Shown here: positions 1 to 6,114 of the stretch, one piece after another
How the letters are laid out: each line of letters starts with the position of its first letter
Position numbering within the stretch: the first letter of the stretch is position 1
Assembly: GCA_035628645.1 (NCBI GenBank)
Contig: DASPJL010000176.1
Location: forward strand, 1 to 28,698
Direction of reading: 5' to 3'
Source of the DNA: DASPJL01 sp035628645
GTDB lineage: Bacteria > Bacteroidota > Bacteroidia > Cytophagales > Cyclobacteriaceae
DNA: 28,698 bases
Made by a program: the position numbers and the translations under genes
The notes under the pieces: generated by a model
Seen by the model: only the letters and a program-made list of their open reading frames with translations
Databases searched by the model: none
Told to the model about the DNA's origin: nothing

Positions 1-1
1 A

Positions 2-229
2 TTTGAAGTGGAAGACAACGGCATTGGCCGGGCAAAAGCCGCTCAGATAAACAAAGCACTTAAAACCGGACATCACTCCTACGCCACAACAATCACCGAA
101 GAGCGTCTCGCCCTGATCCATGAAAAAAGCAGTTTGAAAGAGATGGTGAGCATTGTGGATGTACTGGATGAAATGAATGAAGTTTCTGGGACTAAGGCGA
201 GTTTTAATATTCCTTATAAGTATGTTTAA
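2..229 (+). CDS. Sensor histidine kinase, LytS/YehU type, C-terminal fragment (cut by window edge)
   Basis: The reading frame is open from base 2, so this is the 3' end of a longer gene whose start lies outside the window. The first residues read FEVEDNGIG, the G1 box of a HATPase_c ATP-binding domain. They are followed by a lid-like stretch and TITEERLALI, which is typical of the LytS/YehU (His_kinase PF06580) class rather than of NtrB/EnvZ-type kinases. The protein ends in NIPYKYV, the usual final beta strand. It would autophosphorylate and pass phosphate to a LytTR response regulator. One begins 150 bp downstream on the same strand, giving the usual LytS-LytR order. The dimerisation His and sensor region cannot be seen, so the signal is unknown. 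Confidence 0.85.
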   Translation, partial: FEVEDNGIGRAKAAQINKALKTGHHSYATTITEERLALIHEKSSLKEMVSIVDVLDEMNEVSGTKASFNIPYKYV

Positions 230-233
230 TAAC

Positions 234-299
234 GTCTGAACCGGAATTTTTAGAATTATTGGACTATAAGAAGCACCCTCCATTAACTCCAGTTCAGAC
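234..299 (+). promoter_or_regulatory. Inverted repeat in the kinase-regulator gap
   Basis: GTCTGAACCGG (234-244) pairs with CCAGTTCAGAC (289-299) with one mismatch across a 44-base loop. It starts a few bases after the kinase stop and lies 80 bases before the regulator start. It could be a transcript-folding element or a weak attenuator between the two genes. There is no T-run after it, so it is not a standard intrinsic terminator. Confidence 0.3.
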
Positions 300-378
300 A
301 AAATATCTTGTATAATAAATATATAATCCCTACTTTACTTTTTTAAAATTTTCCACGGAGAAAATATCCTTTAAGTAA

Positions 379-1122
379 ATGAAAATCAGAACAGTAATTA
401 TTGATGACGAGCAAGGCGCTCGGGAAGCATTGAGAAAAATGATCGGCCTTTATTGTCTCAATGTGGAAATAATTGCGGAAGCACAGGGCGTGGACGAAGG
501 ATTACAGGTAATTAAGAATACTAACCCGGACCTTATTTTGCTGGACATTAAAATGTTTGATGGTACTGGCTTCGATCTACTGAAAAGAATTGAAAATGCG
601 GATTTTAAAATCATTTTTATAACGGCATATGATGAATTTGCATTAAACGCAATAAAATTCAGCGCTTTGGATTACTTGTTAAAGCCTGCAGAACCAGAAG
701 AACTTGCCGCTGCAATTAAAAAGGCTGAGCTGGCAATTGAGGTTGATATTCTTAATCTTAAAATCAAGACTTTAATTCATAACATAGAAAAGGAAAATAA
801 GAGGTTGACAGTTAAGACGTCCGAATGCTATCATATCATCTCCGTCAACGAAATCATCCGATGCGAAGCGGAAGGGAACTACACCAGGTTTTTTCTTCAG
901 AATGGCAATAAAATACTAGTTTCCACCACGCTTAAAGAATATGAAGAATTGCTTGAACAATACCAATTTTTTCGAACACATCAATCACATCTTATAAACC
1001 TTAAAGAAATCTCGCGTTTTGAGAAGAAAGACGGAGGAACGATTATAATGAAAGACAAAAGCAAAGTACCTGTATCCACTCGGAAAAAGGAAAGACTGCT
1101 GGAAGTGATTGAAAATCTGTAG
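379..1122 (+). CDS. LytTR-family response regulator, copy 1
   Basis: This is a transcriptional response regulator of the LytR/AlgR class. Residues 1-120 form a receiver domain with the acidic pair D9/D10, phospho-acceptor D56 in LLDIKM, T82 and K102 (in LLKP). A helical linker spans about 120-140. Residues 140-247 form a LytTR DNA-binding domain, recognisable from EIIRCEAEGNY, the LKEYEELL helix and FFRTHQSHLINL. The length of 247 residues is typical. The kinase fragment just upstream is the expected partner. LytTR proteins bind pairs of short direct repeats about two helical turns apart, and such repeats occur in the following 700 bp. A paralogue of the same length with about 75% identity lies at 2539-3282. 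The ATG start is preceded by an AT-rich leader without a clear Shine-Dalgarno. Confidence 0.93.
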   Translation: MKIRTVIIDDEQGAREALRKMIGLYCLNVEIIAEAQGVDEGLQVIKNTNPDLILLDIKMFDGTGFDLLKRIENADFKIIFITAYDEFALNAIKFSALDYLLKPAEPEELAAAIKKAELAIEVDILNLKIKTLIHNIEKENKRLTVKTSECYHIISVNEIIRCEAEGNYTRFFLQNGNKILVSTTLKEYEELLEQYQFFRTHQSHLINLKEISRFEKKDGGTIIMKDKSKVPVSTRKKERLLEVIENL

Positions 1123-1160
1123 TATTGTCAGGGCTCTTCGGGAACAAGCAAGGGCTACTT

Positions 1161-1221
1161 ATTCTACAAATTTCATCCATTCTACAAATTCAGGTTCAGG
1201 CACTTTTCAATTCATTTCAGG
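1161..1221 (+). promoter_or_regulatory. Direct repeats upstream of the 82-residue gene, possible LytTR operator
   Basis: Two repeat types are nested here. ATTCTACAAATT occurs at 1161-1172 and again at 1179-1190, with an 18 bp period. TTCAGG occurs at 1189, 1195 and 1216. The last two have a 21 bp period, which is the half-site spacing typical of LytTR operators. The block sits about 100 bp upstream of the next start codon, between two LytTR regulator genes. Operator function is inferred from spacing and context only. Confidence 0.3.
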
Positions 1222-1318
1222 CCTATAATCGATCAGCATCTGTATTTAGTAATTAACCGAAAAAGCCTGATCAGACTTTTCCTACCTTAGAATCAAATTT
1301 TTAATCATTCCTGTCAAG

Positions 1319-1567
1319 ATGATTTTAAAAGCACTGAACCTGATGAGGGACATTTTGGAGGAAAGCGCTATTCCACCCGATAAACTTCATGTTGCATTGG
1401 GCAAATATTATGATACCCTTGATCAATTCCTCAAAATGGATGAAGTAAAAGCGCAAGAGACCGAATATCTTATGGTCAGGGAAATCATGAGGGAAACTGA
1501 AGCTTTTATGAGTTTCCTTGAACTGTGTAACCAGCTAACAGGCATAAAAGTTATTGAAAAAAAATAA
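1319..1567 (+). CDS. Small protein of unknown function (82 aa)
   Basis: I do not recognise this protein. It is an 82-residue, mostly helical, soluble-looking polypeptide with no membrane segment, signal peptide or cysteine pair; its single Cys is in FLELCNQL. It is rich in Glu, Met and Leu, with amphipathic stretches such as ALNLMRDILEES and EYLMVREIMRETEAF that suggest a small helical bundle or a partner-binding protein. It stands alone between the two LytTR regulators, with about 200 bp of repeat-bearing DNA upstream, which suggests its own regulated promoter. Codon use resembles the neighbours. Coding status is supported by a full ATG-to-stop frame and a plausible composition, not by a family match. 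Confidence 0.6.
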   Translation: MILKALNLMRDILEESAIPPDKLHVALGKYYDTLDQFLKMDEVKAQETEYLMVREIMRETEAFMSFLELCNQLTGIKVIEKK

Positions 1568-1880
1568 AAGAATTTCTTCTAAAAATAGATCAGGGGATAG
1601 CGAAATTTCCCAAAAACATCTTTATCCTTTTCTCAACAATTCCTAAAGCCTTCCTAATTCTTTTCAGAGTAAATCATTTCTTAATGGATACTCAATGTTG
1701 CTTTAACAATTCCCTTTTTAGGTTAGTAAAACACTCTATCTACATAAGCAATTAACAATCGTTTAAATATTCAAAGAGTGTAAAAAGAGTGGAGAAAGAG
1801 TGGAGAATATTGTAGGTTACCTTTACCGCAGTTAGGATATAAAGGATGGTAAATATCATCAGACAATTTAATTTTAAACT
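1568..1880. promoter_or_regulatory. Intergenic region with phased AGAGTG boxes, probable promoter of the 186-residue gene
   Basis: AAAGAGTG occurs three times, at 1773-1780, 1784-1791 and 1795-1802, each offset by 11 bp. The reverse complement ACACTCT lies at 1731-1737, with centres 44 bp (four times 11) from the AGAGTGT at 1775-1781. About 16 bp after the last box is TACCTTTA (1818-1825), close to the Bacteroidota -7 element TAnnTTTG. This looks like an activator array next to a promoter reading into the gene at 1881. No gene is visible in the rest of the gap (1568-1720). Confidence 0.45.
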
Positions 1881-2441
1881 ATGGCCAGGTCAATAAATAA
1901 TATTTTAACTAAAGGTTTGAGCGGAATGGTGGGAAAGCAAATGGTGTTTAGAACCTGGAACGGGAAAACTTTCATCTCTGTAGCCCCAAGAAAACCAAAG
2001 AAACAAAGCCCTTTGCAGAAGGAGAACAGGAGCAGGTTCAGAAATGCTACCGCTTTTGCCAAAAGCATGATGAAGAACCCTGAAAAGAAAGCCGAATACA
2101 CGGAAATAGCAAAAAAACTTAAGCTTCCTAACGCTTATACTGCAGCCATCACAGAATATATGAGAAAGCCTGAAATAAAAGAGGTAGATACCTCCCACTA
2201 CTCAGGAAAGGCGGATGAGGAAATAAAGATCCTAATTAGGAAAAAAGGCTTTGAAATACAGCAAGTTGAAGTAATTATTGTGGATAAAAACGGTGAAATA
2301 ATCGAGGAAGGAAAGGCTGTAAAAGGCTTTGTGTCAGATTGGATGTATAAAACCAGGACTGAAATTAAATTGAAAGAAGCTGTACAATTTAAAGTAATCG
2401 TGAGGGACAAAGCGGGCAATTTTATTGAAAAGAGGGTGTAA
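1881..2441 (+). CDS. Bacteroidota protein of unknown function with N-terminal GLSG/GKQ motif (DUF6266-like)
   Basis: The 186-residue protein has a basic N-terminal half (residues 10-75) with GLSGMVGKQMVFRTW, PRKPKKQSPLQ and NRSRFRNATAFAKSMMKNPE. I recognise this pattern from uncharacterised Bacteroidota proteins of the DUF6266-like type, which share a GxSGxxGxx start and a phage-structural or DNA-associated flavour. The C-terminal half (about 95-186) alternates short hydrophobic strands (VEVIIVDKNGEII, VQFKVIVRDKAGNFI) and looks like one immunoglobulin-like beta sandwich. There is no signal peptide or membrane segment. It sits between the duplicated LytTR regulators, behind an array of phased repeats, and may be their target. 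The function is unknown and the family assignment is from memory of the motif only. Confidence 0.7.
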   Translation: MARSINNILTKGLSGMVGKQMVFRTWNGKTFISVAPRKPKKQSPLQKENRSRFRNATAFAKSMMKNPEKKAEYTEIAKKLKLPNAYTAAITEYMRKPEIKEVDTSHYSGKADEEIKILIRKKGFEIQQVEVIIVDKNGEIIEEGKAVKGFVSDWMYKTRTEIKLKEAVQFKVIVRDKAGNFIEKRV

Positions 2442-2460
2442 GCGTTTTACATTAACGCTT
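2440..2460 (+). other. Short hairpin overlapping the stop codon
   Basis: AAGCGTT (2440-2446) and AACGCTT (2454-2460) pair perfectly across a 7-base loop, beginning within the stop codon of the 186-residue gene. No T-run follows, so termination would be weak at best. It may affect read-through into the second LytTR regulator. Confidence 0.3.
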
Positions 2461-2538
2461 CAATCAAAACATTTGATGGATTAATAAACTGGCTGAATTT
2501 TTGTAAATCCCTATCTTATTTTTTTATTTGGTGGAATT

Positions 2539-3282
2539 ATGAAGATAAGGACTGTAATTATTGATGATGAGCAAGGGGCCAGAGAAACTTTAAAGAAACT
2601 TATCGACCTTTATTGTCCGGGAGTTCAAGTAGTAGCAGAGGCTGAAGGCGTAGAAGAAGGGCTAAAAACAATTAAGGCCAATGATCCTGACCTCGTTTTG
2701 CTTGACATTAAAATGAACGACGGTACTGGTTTTGATTTATTAAAGCGCATAGAAAATCCTGACTTTAAAATTATATTCATTACCGCCTTTGATGAATTTG
2801 CTTTAAGTGCAATAAAATTCAGCGCTTTAGATTATCTATTAAAACCTGTAGAACCGGAAGACCTTATTTCGTCTGTCCATAAAGCAGAGCAAGCTCTTGA
2901 ACAAAACATCCTTAACTTAAAGATTAAAACCCTCCTGCATAACATTGAAAAGGAAAATAAAAAACTAACAGTAAAAACTGCTGAATGCTACCATATACTA
3001 GCCATCAATGAAATCATCAGATGTGAAGCTGACGGAAATTATACGCATTTCTTTTTAACCAACAGAAGGAAAATATCCGTTTCCATCACCCTTAAAGAAT
3101 ATGAAGAACTGCTTACGCAATATCAGTTTTTCAGACTCCATCACTCGCATCTGATCAATTTACATCAGGTGGAGCGATTTGATAAAAGAAACGGCGGAGC
3201 AATTATCATGAAAGATAAAAGCTTGGTTCCCGTAGCAGTCAGAAAAAAAGAGAGACTTATTCAGCTTCTGGAAAACTTATAG
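2539..3282 (+). CDS. LytTR-family response regulator, copy 2
   Basis: This has the same architecture and length as copy 1: a receiver domain with D9/D10, D56, T82 and K102, then a LytTR DNA-binding domain with EIIRCEADGNY and FFRLHHSHLINL. I count about 184 of 247 identical residues, with no gaps. Conservation is highest in the receiver output face (KIIFITA, AIKFSALDYLLKP) and in KEYEELL. Differences cluster in the helix 98-125 region, around LQNGNK/LTNRRK, and in the region after LINL, parts that could alter partner or DNA specificity. No kinase gene is adjacent to this copy, so it may share the upstream kinase. The upstream DNA carries AATCCCTA followed by a T-rich run (2506-2525), matched at 325-344 before copy 1, so the leader was duplicated too. 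Confidence 0.93.
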   Translation: MKIRTVIIDDEQGARETLKKLIDLYCPGVQVVAEAEGVEEGLKTIKANDPDLVLLDIKMNDGTGFDLLKRIENPDFKIIFITAFDEFALSAIKFSALDYLLKPVEPEDLISSVHKAEQALEQNILNLKIKTLLHNIEKENKKLTVKTAECYHILAINEIIRCEADGNYTHFFLTNRRKISVSITLKEYEELLTQYQFFRLHHSHLINLHQVERFDKRNGGAIIMKDKSLVPVAVRKKERLIQLLENL

Positions 3283-3639
3283 TCTACTACTCTCTTCGTT
3301 GCTTGTACTTACTTAATCCTCCTTTGCCTCCACTGATAAGGGATTCCTTTGGACTGACTTTATCTTTCTGTTTTTAAAGGGATCAATACAAATACTCATT
3401 GTCTGACATCATATACTCAACAGCTCTTCTCTTTTAATAAAGGCCTGAAAAGTTAATTGTTCAGATAATTATCTTAGAGTTATTAAATGACCTAAGATTT
3501 TTTTCTCCTTCATCTGAGATTGTTTCTTTGAAAAAAGATATAATTTTTTAATCAGAAAACTTTATAGTTTTTAAGAGAAGGAGGAAAATTCAAGGGGGGA
3601 AAAAGAATTGGAATGATATTGTTTTGCTAACAAGATGAT

Positions 3640-3762
3640 TCTTTTGACTTAAAATAAATAAGGGTTAATAATTGGTAGGATTAAACTTTACCTAATTGAA
3701 TTCAATTACTTATAGCTTACCAATCTTAAAGTCGCAAACTTCTGGTTTGTGACTTTTTCTTT
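3640..3762 (+). ncRNA. Possible small structured RNA ending in an intrinsic terminator
   Basis: ATTGGTA (3671-3677) pairs with TACCAAT (3718-3724), enclosing a perfect 14-bp palindrome centred on GAATTC (3694-3707) and a GGTA/TACC hairpin. An intrinsic terminator follows at 3728-3762. The terminator is 450 bp downstream of the nearest plus-strand gene, so it need not belong to it. A TTGACT-N17-AATAAT sequence occurs at about 3643-3671, but this is not the usual promoter type in Bacteroidota. The call rests on structure only. Confidence 0.25.
3728..3762 (+). terminator. Intrinsic terminator
   Basis: AAAGTCGCAAAC (3728-3739) pairs with GTTTGTGACTTT (3745-3756), with one G-U pair and a 5-base loop, followed by a T-rich tail. 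The orientation fits plus-strand transcription. It also sits just after the end of the minus-strand zinc-ribbon gene and could act weakly in that direction. Confidence 0.7.
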
Positions 3763-3777
3763 TATTTCCTGCGATGG

Positions 3778-4422
3778 TCAGTTATCACTGAAAGGGTTTT
3801 TCCAGGTATCGAGCTTTATTTTTTCTATCATTAAAAAGTTCTTGAACTCATGAACCATCCTGGACATTTCCAAATCCCGCTGCAACATGTCCTGATATTC
3901 CTCATCTGAAGATTCCACTACTTCCTTTATTTTTAACAGATTGGCTTTCATCATATCCAACGAACCATGGATTTGTTCCTTTGCGTCTTCGGGTCCATCC
4001 ATGGATGCAATTTTATTCTCCAGTTCACTTATCAAGGCTTCGGTAAACGGAATCATATCCCAGGGATTATTTGGCCTGTTCCAGGTAAACTGGATATTAC
4101 AACGTCTGCATTTATATCGGTTACATTTCCATTTTTCCTCTGTATCCACTCCGATGATTTTCAAATGCGTGTTACTATTACATCTTGGGCAACTGGCATT
4201 GTCTTTAATCAGGCTCTTTAGGCTTTCCCTGTTCTTGGTAATGGTATCCCTGTCTTCTGCGTGAAGGTATATTTTTTCAATTAATGTATTGCATGCGGCA
4301 ACTACTTTATTATGTTCTTCCTCAAGCTTACCCTCAGAAACAAGGTTTTCAGTGTTCTTAATAAAAAAGTTAGCTAGTTTTACTAATTCCCGTTCGTTTT
4401 TATTTAATAGTTGCATAGGCAT
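3778..4422 (-). CDS. Zinc-ribbon protein of unknown function
   Basis: The 214-residue protein has three parts. Residues 1-75 are helical and charged. Residues 76-115 hold a zinc ribbon, with CPRC (C78, C81) and CRRC (C105, C108) as likely metal ligands plus a further C100; IQFTW and RPNNPWD follow. Residues 120-214 are a long, acidic, probably coiled-coil helical region (EALISELENKI, DMMKANLLKIKEVVE). The spacing of the two CxxC pairs and the K/R-rich second knuckle resemble ribbons in transposase-like and TFIIS-like proteins, which bind nucleic acid or protein partners, but no catalytic domain is attached. It has no operon partner: the next gene is divergent. I cannot name a family. Coding status is well supported by composition and the ribbon. 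Confidence 0.75.
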   Translation of the reverse strand: MPMQLLNKNERELVKLANFFIKNTENLVSEGKLEEEHNKVVAACNTLIEKIYLHAEDRDTITKNRESLKSLIKDNASCPRCNSNTHLKIIGVDTEEKWKCNRYKCRRCNIQFTWNRPNNPWDMIPFTEALISELENKIASMDGPEDAKEQIHGSLDMMKANLLKIKEVVESSDEEYQDMLQRDLEMSRMVHEFKNFLMIEKIKLDTWKNPFSDN

Positions 4423-4546
4423 TTTTCAATCGTTGAAAGTTATTAATATTTAAAGGAAGAGGGAAATAGGGTGACAACAGATTATTGTTATCCAAACTGA
4501 ACTCAATCGCTTATAATTATTTTAAATCTGCTTTTACATTAACCGG

Positions 4547-6007
4547 ATGCAAAAGGAAAAAGTGCTAATAGAAATGAAGAATGTTGGTTTTTCTAAAAAT
4601 GGAACAAGCCATTTTGAAAACATCAACTGGACAATAAGACAAAATGAAAGCTGGGTAGTCGCAGGTCCCAATGGTGCTGGAAAAACACTTTTAGCCGAAG
4701 CTATCATTGGAAATATTTTTATCTCAAAAGGCTCAATAGATTATCGTTTTAATAGGTTTGACGGCAGGTACTTTAGAATAAGCGATTTTGTCGCTTACAT
4801 CTCTTTTGCAGAAAACTCCAATCAATTCAATTATTCCAAATACTATTATCAGCAACGGTTCAATGCCACCGAATCGGACGACAGCATAACAGTCCGGGAA
4901 TTTTTAGGCGATTCATCCCCGGACTACAACTTGTTTGAAATTTTTGAAATAGATGAACTTCTCGACAAAGCATTTATAAAGCTTTCGAACGGTCAAACAC
5001 GAAAGGTACGACTTGTAAAGGCCCTGCTAAAAAATCCAAAACTTTTGATCATGGATGATCCACTGATCGGCTTGGATGTGGAGTCACGAAAAAATTTCAA
5101 AAGCATTATAAACCGATTACATGCTAAAGGAACAACCATTCTTTTACTAACTACTGCCAAAACGGAATTCCCGGAATGCATAACGCATGTGCTGGAATTG
5201 GAGCATTGCAGAATTAAATTTTCGGGCACTTTAAATGACTTTAAGCGCAGGGCAACAAAAGCCACAATGAATATAACCGGTAGTTTACTGAAAGACTTTT
5301 TTAACAACCAAAGTATTCCGTCCCAGAATTTCCAAGTTGCCATCAGGTTCTCCGACGTAAATATTAAATATGGCGAAAATCATATAATCAGAAATTTGAG
5401 CTGGGAAATTAAAAGAGGTGAAAAATGGGTCTTATCCGGACCTAACGGCGCCGGAAAATCTACCTTGTTAAGTTTGATAAATGCAGACAATCCTCAGGCA
5501 TATAGTCAGGACATTTTACTTTTCGACAAACAGCGGGGCACCGGAGAAAGTATTTGGGATATAAAAAAGAAAATAGGGTATCTCTCGCCTGAACTTCATT
5601 TGTATTTCCGGTCAGACATGACTTGTGAAGAAGTAGCGGCCACAGGTTTTGTGGATACGTTATTTTTAAACAGGACTTTAACAAGCGCCGAAAAAGATGT
5701 ATTAAACAAACTTTTTGAATATTTTAAAATAGAAGATTTTAAAGAGAAAACATTTTTGAGAATTTCAGTCGGGCAACAACGGCTGATTCTATTTATACGA
5801 GCACTAGTGAAAAACCCGCCGTTTTTAATACTTGATGAGCCATTTCAGGGAATGGCAGATGACGTCATTGAAAAATGTCAAAAGCTTTTACACTTGTTTT
5901 CTTCACCTTCCAAAACCATAATTTTTGTCACCCATGAAAAAGGTGAGATTCCAGAATTTATTGATAAGGCATTTTATTTAAAAGAAGGAAAAGGAACTAT
6001 AATTTAA
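4547..6007 (+). CDS. Double-ATPase ABC protein, ModF-like
   Basis: Two ABC nucleotide-binding domains lie in one 486-residue chain with no membrane segment. NBD1 has Walker A GPNGAGKT (40-47), signature LSNGQ (146-150) and Walker B LLIMDDP, with D170 and D171 at the usual D-E positions. NBD2 has Walker A GPNGAGKS (298-305), signature ISVGQ (406-410) and Walker B LILDEP with E431. The domain order, the short inter-domain linker and the WVVAGPNG and KWVLSGPNG strands match the ModF/PhrA-like group, rather than ABC-F factors, which carry a long charged linker. Such proteins are annotated as molybdenum-transport ATPases, but no permease is nearby and the substrate is unknown. NBD1 carries Asp instead of the catalytic Glu and may be impaired in hydrolysis, giving an asymmetric pair. 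The gene is monocistronic, facing the flavoprotein gene. Confidence 0.85.
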   Translation: MQKEKVLIEMKNVGFSKNGTSHFENINWTIRQNESWVVAGPNGAGKTLLAEAIIGNIFISKGSIDYRFNRFDGRYFRISDFVAYISFAENSNQFNYSKYYYQQRFNATESDDSITVREFLGDSSPDYNLFEIFEIDELLDKAFIKLSNGQTRKVRLVKALLKNPKLLIMDDPLIGLDVESRKNFKSIINRLHAKGTTILLLTTAKTEFPECITHVLELEHCRIKFSGTLNDFKRRATKATMNITGSLLKDFFNNQSIPSQNFQVAIRFSDVNIKYGENHIIRNLSWEIKRGEKWVLSGPNGAGKSTLLSLINADNPQAYSQDILLFDKQRGTGESIWDIKKKIGYLSPELHLYFRSDMTCEEVAATGFVDTLFLNRTLTSAEKDVLNKLFEYFKIEDFKEKTFLRISVGQQRLILFIRALVKNPPFLILDEPFQGMADDVIEKCQKLLHLFSSPSKTIIFVTHEKGEIPEFIDKAFYLKEGKGTII

Positions 6008-6050
6008 AACTTCCGGAGGGCTTCAGGCCTTTAAATCAACATTTAGAGCA

Positions 6051-6083
6051 AACTTTTGGAGGGTTTAAAACCCTCCAAAAGTT
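6051..6083. terminator. Perfect palindrome between convergent genes, probable bidirectional terminator
   Basis: AACTTTTGGAGGGTTT (6051-6066) and its exact reverse complement (6068-6083) are separated by one base, giving a 16-bp perfect stem. It lies between the ends of two convergent genes, 44 bp after the ABC protein stop and 32 bp before the flavoprotein stop. A/T tracts inside the stem can act as U-runs on both strands. A dispersed palindromic repeat is an alternative. Confidence 0.7.
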
Positions 6084-6114
6084 AAAAGAAATAAGTCTTT
6101 TGCTAACTAACCAT

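Larger units (their letters stand above)
3283..3777. other. 495 bp AT-rich intergenic region
   Basis: No convincing protein-coding frame is visible on either strand. The first 350 bp are AT-rich and unstructured to my eye, apart from purine-rich runs at about 3575-3610. The last 120 bp (3640-3762) contain nested inverted repeats ending in a terminator and are described separately as a possible small RNA. Confidence 0.6.

Noticed and set aside
1874..2419. Minus-strand frames opposite the 186-residue gene
   Set aside because: They are antisense shadows with Ser/Phe/Cys-rich low-complexity translations, while the plus strand has a recognisable protein.
3643..3671. TTGACT-N17-AATAAT resembling an E. 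coli sigma-70 promoter
   Set aside because: The main sigma factor in Bacteroidota uses a -33 TTTG and -7 TAnnTTTG pattern; in an AT-rich gap this match is expected by chance.
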